From: an uncultured Aquimarina sp.
GTDB lineage: Bacteria; Bacteroidota; Bacteroidia; Flavobacteriales; Flavobacteriaceae
Length of the DNA stretch: 64,000 bases
Direction of reading: 5' to 3'
NCBI GenBank assembly: GCA_947500845.1
Contig: CANMTP010000013.1
Span: 43,483-107,482 of the forward strand
The notes under the pieces were generated by a model. It saw nothing but the letters and a program-made list of their open reading frames with translations, was not told the origin of the DNA and did not search any database. Positions 59,067-64,000 of the stretch are shown here, one piece after another. Every line of letters begins with the position of its first letter. Positions within the stretch are counted from its first letter, which is position 1. The translations under genes and the position numbers were made by a program.

Positions 59067-60038
59067 TTATTTTTTTATTATTGTTATACTATCTTGTTTA
59101 AAAGGCAGATCATCAAAATAACTCCACTCTACCCAGGAACCATCATAGTTTTTTACATTTTTATAGCCTAGTAACTCGGTTAATACAAAAGTGGTATGTG
59201 CCGATCGAACTCCGCTATGACAATAGGTAATCACAAGATCATGTTTTGACGTATTCATTCTGCTATAGATCGTTTCTAATTGATGAAATGGTTTAAATTT
59301 TTGTGTACCTTGATAATCAATAGCTTCAGCCCAATCTATGAGTATGCTTTTGGGAATCCTTCCTGCCTTTTGGGCTCCATTTTTTTGTCTTTTTCCGCTA
59401 AACTCATCCATGTTTCGGGTATCTAGGATAATTTCTTGTCCTTCTGAAGAAACTATTTCTAGAATTTCTTCTTTACCAATCCATAACTTAAAAGAACTAT
59501 TGGCGGGAAGCGTAAATTTTGAAGGCGTTAGAACAACAGTTTCATCATTAACTGGTCCTCCAACTTTTTTCCAGGCTTCTAATCCTCCGTTTAAAAGTTT
59601 TACCGATTCGAAATCATAATTTTTCAGGACCCACCATAAACGAGCCGCGTCACATGCCCCTTGATCATCATATAGTACAAGAGTGTCTTCATTTTTAATT
59701 CCTAAACTGCTAAATAAAGTTTCAATATGTTCTTTTGTAGCCATCATTCCTTTATAAGGATACGATATGTCTTCTATATCTGAGCGCCAAATATTGATCG
59801 CTCCTTTAATATGGGATTTCTCATAGGCCTCTGGTTTTCTGAAATCTACTATCTTAATACGTTCTTTCTCAAAAAGAGAATGTAATTCATCAACATCTAG
59901 CAGATGTTTGGTACTAAAGTATGTCTTTGTTTCAGATGCTATTATAGGAGTAACATCTTCTTTATTTTTCTCCTTAGTTTGTGTACATGAAAAAAAAAGC
60001 AACCCCAAAATAATACTCAAATTACTCCTGCAAATCAT
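59067..60038 (-). CDS. Thiosulfate/3-mercaptopyruvate sulfurtransferase, tandem rhodanese lipoprotein
   Basis: A 323-residue lipoprotein (signal ending LFFSC) with two rhodanese domains. The N-terminal domain has Asp-Gln in place of the active cysteine (YDDQGACDAARLWW), as is usual. The C-terminal domain carries the catalytic cysteine in TYCHSGVRSAHT. It would transfer sulfane sulfur in the periplasm, for example between thiosulfate, sulfite and persulfide. The start at 60038 overlaps the cytochrome stop by 17 bases. Confidence 0.88.
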   Translation of the reverse strand: MICRSNLSIILGLLFFSCTQTKEKNKEDVTPIIASETKTYFSTKHLLDVDELHSLFEKERIKIVDFRKPEAYEKSHIKGAINIWRSDIEDISYPYKGMMATKEHIETLFSSLGIKNEDTLVLYDDQGACDAARLWWVLKNYDFESVKLLNGGLEAWKKVGGPVNDETVVLTPSKFTLPANSSFKLWIGKEEILEIVSSEGQEIILDTRNMDEFSGKRQKNGAQKAGRIPKSILIDWAEAIDYQGTQKFKPFHQLETIYSRMNTSKHDLVITYCHSGVRSAHTTFVLTELLGYKNVKNYDGSWVEWSYFDDLPFKQDSITIIKK

Positions 60039-60504
60039 ACCATTCAATATTGGTTAGTATTTCCCGCCTTCCTTTTTTGTATGAAGGATAGTTCTTTACC
60101 AAATAGTTTACTATAATTTCTTCATTATCTCCCAAATTCCATAAATTTTGGGTTTCCTGCATCCATCTTATGGTAGCTATCCAGCGCTCTTTATCCATCC
60201 TGTTTTGGGTCACCAGTTTTGATGAATGACAAGTAGTACAATTATTTACCACAGTCATTAACCCTTCTGCATCAATAAGTCCGGTTCGTACATGTATTCC
60301 GTTTTCTATTTTGTCTTCATCTTCATCTTCTTTTTGAACAATTGTATACTCCAAATCGGTTTCTACTTTTTTAAAAGCAGACAGTGTGGGATCAGTAATC
60401 ATATATATTCCGACAACGGTAATCAATCCCACCATAGTGAATACTACTACCAGGAGTCTATAAATGGTTCTGACCTGTTTTCGAAATTGTTCTTGCCCAT
60501 CCAT
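60022..60504 (-). CDS. Membrane-anchored cytochrome c subunit
   Basis: A 160-residue protein with an N-terminal membrane helix (residues 15-36) and a haem-binding CTTCH at 89-93. A methionine in RWMQETQN may be the other ligand. It lies four bases after the molybdoenzyme gene, so it most likely takes electrons from sulfite oxidation to the respiratory chain, like SorB. Confidence 0.85.
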   Translation of the reverse strand: MDGQEQFRKQVRTIYRLLVVVFTMVGLITVVGIYMITDPTLSAFKKVETDLEYTIVQKEDEDEDKIENGIHVRTGLIDAEGLMTVVNNCTTCHSSKLVTQNRMDKERWIATIRWMQETQNLWNLGDNEEIIVNYLVKNYPSYKKGRREILTNIEWYDLQE

Positions 60505-60507
60505 AAG

Positions 60508-61728
60508 TTACTTTACTTTAATTGCAATGCGATGACAGGCATTATTTAGATATCCTTTTGGGTTCCAACCTGGTAAAATCATAGGTTGGCTCGTACCTTT
60601 TGAATCTGTTGCTTTGGCCCATACTTCATAGTAGCCTTTCTTTGGAAAATCTACGGAAGCGGAAAAATGTTGCCATGCTAATCGATTTACTGGCTTTTCT
60701 ATAGGGCATTCCTTCCAAGTAGCACCAAAATCGATAGAGTATTCCATTTTAGTCACTTCCAGCTCACCAGCCCAGGCATGTCCTCTAATATCTAGTTTTT
60801 TACCCTGATCGATCATTGCACCGGATTTTGGATAAGTAATTAGGGACTTTACAGGCATCGATTCTATGATACACATATCTTCATCTTTTACTTTTTCGCC
60901 TGGGACAATAGACTCGCAAGGTATTCTATAAGCAGTACCGGTCATTTTGGTGCCATCATGTATTTTATTCCGGATACTGATTCTATTCACCCATTTACCG
61001 GATACAGATGCAGGCCATCCTCCGGCAACTAACCGCAAAGGATATCCATGTGCCAAAGGGATATCTTCTCCATTCATTTTATATGCTAATAATGTTTCAT
61101 CCTGTAAGGCTTTGGACATGGGAACACCTCGCGAGATTGGTTCTTTTTTTTGATCTCCACTAAGGTGAGTATCTGCAGCATGATAACCAATATATACAGC
61201 ATTATCTTTAATACCAGTGTCTTCAAGAATATCCCGTAGTCTAACACCAGTCCATTGAGCACATGATACAGCGCCAACCGTCCATTGATTTCCCTTTGCA
61301 GGAGGATCGAATTCACTACGGCCATTACCCCCACACTCCAGAGTAAGCTGATATGTGTACTCGGTAAATTTCGATTTTAGATCAGCAAGAGTATAGGTTT
61401 TTTGTTGTTTTACAGATTCTCCATCAATAGTTAATGTCCAGGTTTTGCTCTCTATATTTTCTGGAATTAACCCGTTATTACGAATGAACATAAATTTATT
61501 AGGGGTGATCTTATCATCGAGCAAATGTGCTTTTGCTTCAATATTCCAGGGCCTGTCATTCAGTACTTCCATCCCTTTATCCTTATTGAACATTTTATAT
61601 GGATCTGGATCTTGCAGGATTATTGGTTGATATCCGTTGGGCATTGTAGTTCCAAAAACAATATCTACTCCAATTAAGGTGGCTATGGAGCTTAATACAG
61701 TTTTTTTAACAAAATTTCGTCGTTTCAT
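60508..61728 (-). CDS. Sulfite-dehydrogenase-like molybdenum oxidoreductase (SorA/SoxC type)
   Basis: A 406-residue enzyme of the sulfite oxidase family. The N-terminus MKRRNFVKKTVLSS suggests a Tat-type signal peptide. The molybdenum-ligating cysteine is Cys132 in LTLECGGNGR, and the dimerisation domain (MEYSIDFGATWKE, SFWQH-like WQHFSASVDFP) follows. It should oxidise sulfite to sulfate in the periplasm with the cytochrome c encoded next. First gene of the operon, driven leftward by the second-type dyad at 61787. Confidence 0.88.
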   Translation of the reverse strand: MKRRNFVKKTVLSSIATLIGVDIVFGTTMPNGYQPIILQDPDPYKMFNKDKGMEVLNDRPWNIEAKAHLLDDKITPNKFMFIRNNGLIPENIESKTWTLTIDGESVKQQKTYTLADLKSKFTEYTYQLTLECGGNGRSEFDPPAKGNQWTVGAVSCAQWTGVRLRDILEDTGIKDNAVYIGYHAADTHLSGDQKKEPISRGVPMSKALQDETLLAYKMNGEDIPLAHGYPLRLVAGGWPASVSGKWVNRISIRNKIHDGTKMTGTAYRIPCESIVPGEKVKDEDMCIIESMPVKSLITYPKSGAMIDQGKKLDIRGHAWAGELEVTKMEYSIDFGATWKECPIEKPVNRLAWQHFSASVDFPKKGYYEVWAKATDSKGTSQPMILPGWNPKGYLNNACHRIAIKVK

Positions 61729-61756
61729 TGGGTCAAGATATGTTGTTACCGATTTA

Positions 61757-61800
61757 TAAATTTAGCACTTTTCAATATCTATTTATGTAACTAAAGTTAC
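61757..61800 (-). promoter_or_regulatory. Second-type CRP/FNR promoter of the sulfite dehydrogenase operon
   Basis: Dyad GTAACTAAAGTTAC at 61787-61800; leftward, the -7 element TAAATTTA (61764 down to 61757) lies 29.5 bases from the dyad centre. Confidence 0.72.
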
Positions 61801-61855
61801 AATGGATATTTATGCAGTACCTTTTGAAGGGCTCTAAATTTTGTAAAGCTTCTTT

Positions 61856-61899
61856 GTAACATAAGTTACTGTAGGATTGTATTCAAGGTTTTACATTTG
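61856..61899 (+). promoter_or_regulatory. Second-type CRP/FNR promoter of the sqr gene
   Basis: Dyad GTAACATAAGTTAC at 61856-61869, then the perfect -7 element TACATTTG at 61892-61899, again 29.5 bases from the dyad centre. ATG at 61926. Confidence 0.78.
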
Positions 61900-61925
61900 A
61901 AAGAATTACCTAAATCACAGCAAAA

Positions 61926-63188
61926 ATGAAAACCCATTATCAAATACTAATCATAGGAGGAGGAACTGGCGGAATTATGACTGCCGCACAGTTTCTAAAA
62001 AAAGATAAAACCTTGAACATTGCCATTATCGAACCGTCAGAAGTGCATTACTATCAACCTGCATGGACTTTGGTGGGTGCTGGTACTTATGATTTTAAAA
62101 AAACAGCACGGCCTATGGCAAAGGTAATGCCAAAGGGTGTTGAATGGATCAAGGATTATGCAACGAGTTTTGATCCTAAAAATAACATGATATCAACAAA
62201 AGGGAGTAGAAATATTACTTATGATTATTTGGTAGTTGCTCCCGGACTTGTTATGGATCTATCGCTTATTGAAGGTTTGCCAGAGGCGCTCGATAAAGGC
62301 GTTGTATGTAGTAACTATACCAATCCTAATCATACTTGGGAAGTGATAAGAAATTTTAAAGGAGGAAATGCTGTATTCACACAACCTACCACCCCTATAA
62401 AATGTGGTGGAGCTCCTCAAAAGACTGCATACTTGGCCGCAGATTATTTTCGAAAACATGGTATAGCTAATAAAACCAATGTAATTTTTGCTACGCCTGG
62501 ATCTGTAATTTTTGGGGTAAAGCCTATAAGAGAAACGTTAATGAAGGTCATTCATAGATACGGGATTCATTTTAAGCCATTTTATGCTCCTTATAAGATT
62601 GATGCAGAAAAGCAGATCATTTATTTCAGGAACACATCGCCGGACGAAAGCCAGTATATAATTACAGAAGATAACCCATTAGGAGAGAGCCTGAAAGGAG
62701 ATGCTGTTATAGAAATGCCTTTTGATATGCTCCACCTGGCGCCACCACAAACTGCACCAAAATTTGTAAAAGAATCTGTTTTAGTTAATGAAAATGGGTG
62801 GTTAGATGTGGATCATTATTCTCTTCAACATAAAAAATATAAGAATATTTTTGGTTTGGGTGACGTAGCAGGTCTACCAACAGCAAAAACCGGAGCTGCC
62901 ATAAGAAAACAGGCACCAGTGGTAGTTGATAATATTTTAAGATTAATTCAGCATCGAGAAGCGAATAATGCTTCCTACAACGGATATTCTTCATGTCCTT
63001 TGGTAACTGCTTATGGTAAAATGGTTTTGGGAGAATTTGATTATGAAAGTAATTTCACACCAGATCCAGAACTAAAAAAGATGTTGATTTTTGATAGCTC
63101 TAAAGAACATTGGCGTTTATGGATACTTAAGAAATATATGCTTCCTTATCTATATTGGAATAAAATGTTGAAAGGAAAAAAGGTTTAG
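61926..63188 (+). CDS. sqr: Sulfide:quinone oxidoreductase
   Basis: A 420-residue FAD enzyme of the SQOR-like class. The N-terminal dinucleotide fold is ILIIGGGTGGIMTA, the redox-active cysteine region is PIKCGGAPQKTA, and IFGLGDVAGLPTAKTGAAIRKQ binds FAD and quinone. Its amphipathic C-terminus (RLWILKKYMLPYLYWNKML) anchors it to the membrane. It oxidises sulfide to sulfane sulfur, which the neighbouring rhodaneses and sulfite dehydrogenase could carry on to sulfate. One of three targets of the second-type dyad. Confidence 0.93.
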   Translation: MKTHYQILIIGGGTGGIMTAAQFLKKDKTLNIAIIEPSEVHYYQPAWTLVGAGTYDFKKTARPMAKVMPKGVEWIKDYATSFDPKNNMISTKGSRNITYDYLVVAPGLVMDLSLIEGLPEALDKGVVCSNYTNPNHTWEVIRNFKGGNAVFTQPTTPIKCGGAPQKTAYLAADYFRKHGIANKTNVIFATPGSVIFGVKPIRETLMKVIHRYGIHFKPFYAPYKIDAEKQIIYFRNTSPDESQYIITEDNPLGESLKGDAVIEMPFDMLHLAPPQTAPKFVKESVLVNENGWLDVDHYSLQHKKYKNIFGLGDVAGLPTAKTGAAIRKQAPVVVDNILRLIQHREANNASYNGYSSCPLVTAYGKMVLGEFDYESNFTPDPELKKMLIFDSSKEHWRLWILKKYMLPYLYWNKMLKGKKV

Positions 63189-63203
63189 GATTACTTTTGA
63201 AGA

Positions 63204-63246
63204 TGACATATATCATCGTTTTTTATGCTTTTAGAGCGTACATTTA
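63204..63246 (+). promoter_or_regulatory. FNR/CRP-type promoter of the DUF6799 gene
   Basis: Dyad TGACATATATCA at 63204-63215, 23 bases, then TACATTTA at 63239-63246, 25 bases before the ATG. Confidence 0.77.
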
Positions 63247-63270
63247 TTAGTAATTTTAAACCATGAAATC

Positions 63271-63885
63271 ATGAGAAAAATAGTATTGTTTTTTACAATG
63301 GTTTTTGCCACTGTAACCGTATTAGCACAAAATCTTGATCAGGTAAATTTAATGTACGTTGATGGTGATATGATAAAAATTAAAGACGGAGATCAGGAAC
63401 AACTTCAAGAAAGCACTATGCTTGCCGATTGTACTACTCTTTATCCTGACGGAACTTTTAAGACTGCCGATGGGGAGCAATTTCGTCTAAAAGACGGCGA
63501 ATGTCTCGATATGTATGGAATTCGTTATCGAAACGAGTATCAATATAGATATAAAGTGAAAAAGGAAAACAAAGGTCTTTCTCAAACTCAGCTACAAAAT
63601 AAATATCAAAATAGATTTCACTATTTAAGAGTAGATGGAAATGTATTTAGAATACAGAATCTGGCACAGAACCGTGTTCGTAAACCGATTACCCTTGAAA
63701 ATAAAATAATAGTAGATCCTTTTGGTACCTATCAAACACCTGACCAACAAGAAATACGCTTTAATGATGGTGAGCTTTTAAATATGAAGGGTGTAAAATA
63801 CGATGGAATTTATGAGTATCGTAAAGTCATTGCCAAAATGAATAAGACACAGCAAAAGAATAAAAAATCTGACGCTTTGCGATAG
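63271..63885 (+). CDS. Secreted DUF6799 protein, two repeats
   Basis: A 204-residue protein with a signal peptide (IVLFFTMVFATVTVLAQ). The mature part has two repeats of about 60 residues, residues 26-85 (MYVDGDMIKIKDG to FRLKDGECLDMYG) and 115-180 (LRVDGNVFRIQN to IRFNDGELLNMKG), the glycine-aspartate strand motif of DUF6799. Many basic and Gln residues are in the linker. Function unknown. A final member of the dyad regulon after the sulfur module. The last 115 bases of the window hold nothing recognisable. Confidence 0.72.
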   Translation: MRKIVLFFTMVFATVTVLAQNLDQVNLMYVDGDMIKIKDGDQEQLQESTMLADCTTLYPDGTFKTADGEQFRLKDGECLDMYGIRYRNEYQYRYKVKKENKGLSQTQLQNKYQNRFHYLRVDGNVFRIQNLAQNRVRKPITLENKIIVDPFGTYQTPDQQEIRFNDGELLNMKGVKYDGIYEYRKVIAKMNKTQQKNKKSDALR

Positions 63886-64000
63886 ATAAATAAAGAGATT
63901 TGATAATAAGAGCCTTTCGATGGTAATTAACGTGAGTTCGGGATAAGAAACTTTAATAATTTATTGTAGAAAAAGCAGAGAATTAGTATATTTAAGTATC

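Noticed and set aside
1..64000. CRISPR arrays, tRNA, rRNA, prophage or IS elements
   Set aside because: I looked for regularly spaced repeats, tRNA-like cloverleaf ends, transposase motifs and phage genes, and saw none.

Overview
The window reads as chromosomal DNA of a marine-type member of the Bacteroidota, most likely Flavobacteriaceae. The DNA is AT-rich, Bacteroidota-type -7 promoter elements (TAnnTTTG) lie at the expected distances from genes, and many proteins belong to families typical of that group (SYLF, WG-repeat, SHOCT, SDR-type mannonate reductase, small exported proteins with C-terminal beta-barrels). The species is inference. I see no rRNA, tRNA, CRISPR array, phage or insertion sequence.

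Positions 1-9021 hold uronic-acid catabolism. The tail of a GH2 glycosidase and a decayed small gene are followed by a leftward operon (mannonate dehydratase, SDR mannonate oxidoreductase, altronate-dehydratase family). A divergent rightward operon carries KDG kinase, KDPG aldolase and a complete TRAP transporter. A near-perfect 22-bp palindrome at 4513-4534 lies between them and is the likely operator.

Positions 9054-57600, plus the last gene, are dominated by what looks like one regulon. Twenty-two copies of an FNR/CRP-type dyad, TGAY-N4-RTCA, sit upstream of genes. In 23 promoter arms the dyad centre lies exactly 29.5 bases from a TAnnTTTG-like -7 element, which would put the activator at about -41.5. 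Targets are MlaEFD lipid transport, outer-membrane and SYLF proteins, PEP synthase with ribosome hibernation factor, peroxiredoxin/SDR, flavodoxin and DUF302 proteins, phosphoribosyltransferase with alpha/beta hydrolase, two double-domain universal stress proteins, DUF2267, CbpA/CbpM chaperones, a site-2 protease, oxygen-independent HemN, ClbS-like and SHOCT proteins, and a tandem pair of small RNAs or micropeptide genes at 24274-24682. A soluble PAS histidine kinase (52902-54146), with a His/Arg pair spaced as in the FixL haem pocket, precedes a response regulator that fuses a receiver to a CRP/FNR effector and helix-turn-helix (54211-55269). It is the obvious candidate controller. The ensemble resembles the DosR dormancy programme of mycobacteria in content, but is built on a FixL/FixK-like circuit.

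Positions 57668-63188 hold a sulfide/sulfite oxidation module: two rhodanese proteins, a membrane hydroxylase, a cytochrome c, a sulfite-dehydrogenase-like molybdoenzyme and a sulfide:quinone oxidoreductase. Its three promoters carry a second dyad, GTAAC-N4-GTTAC, with the same 29.5-base geometry, implying a second CRP/FNR-family activator. A 17-codon leader ORF overlapping a terminator-like hairpin precedes the first rhodanese.

Traces of decay are scattered through the window: a small pseudogene at 494-796, an ArsC/Spx-like gene with a TGA at codon 21, a frameshifted SHOCT gene, and an rtcB cut off after about 42 codons next to an intact archease.
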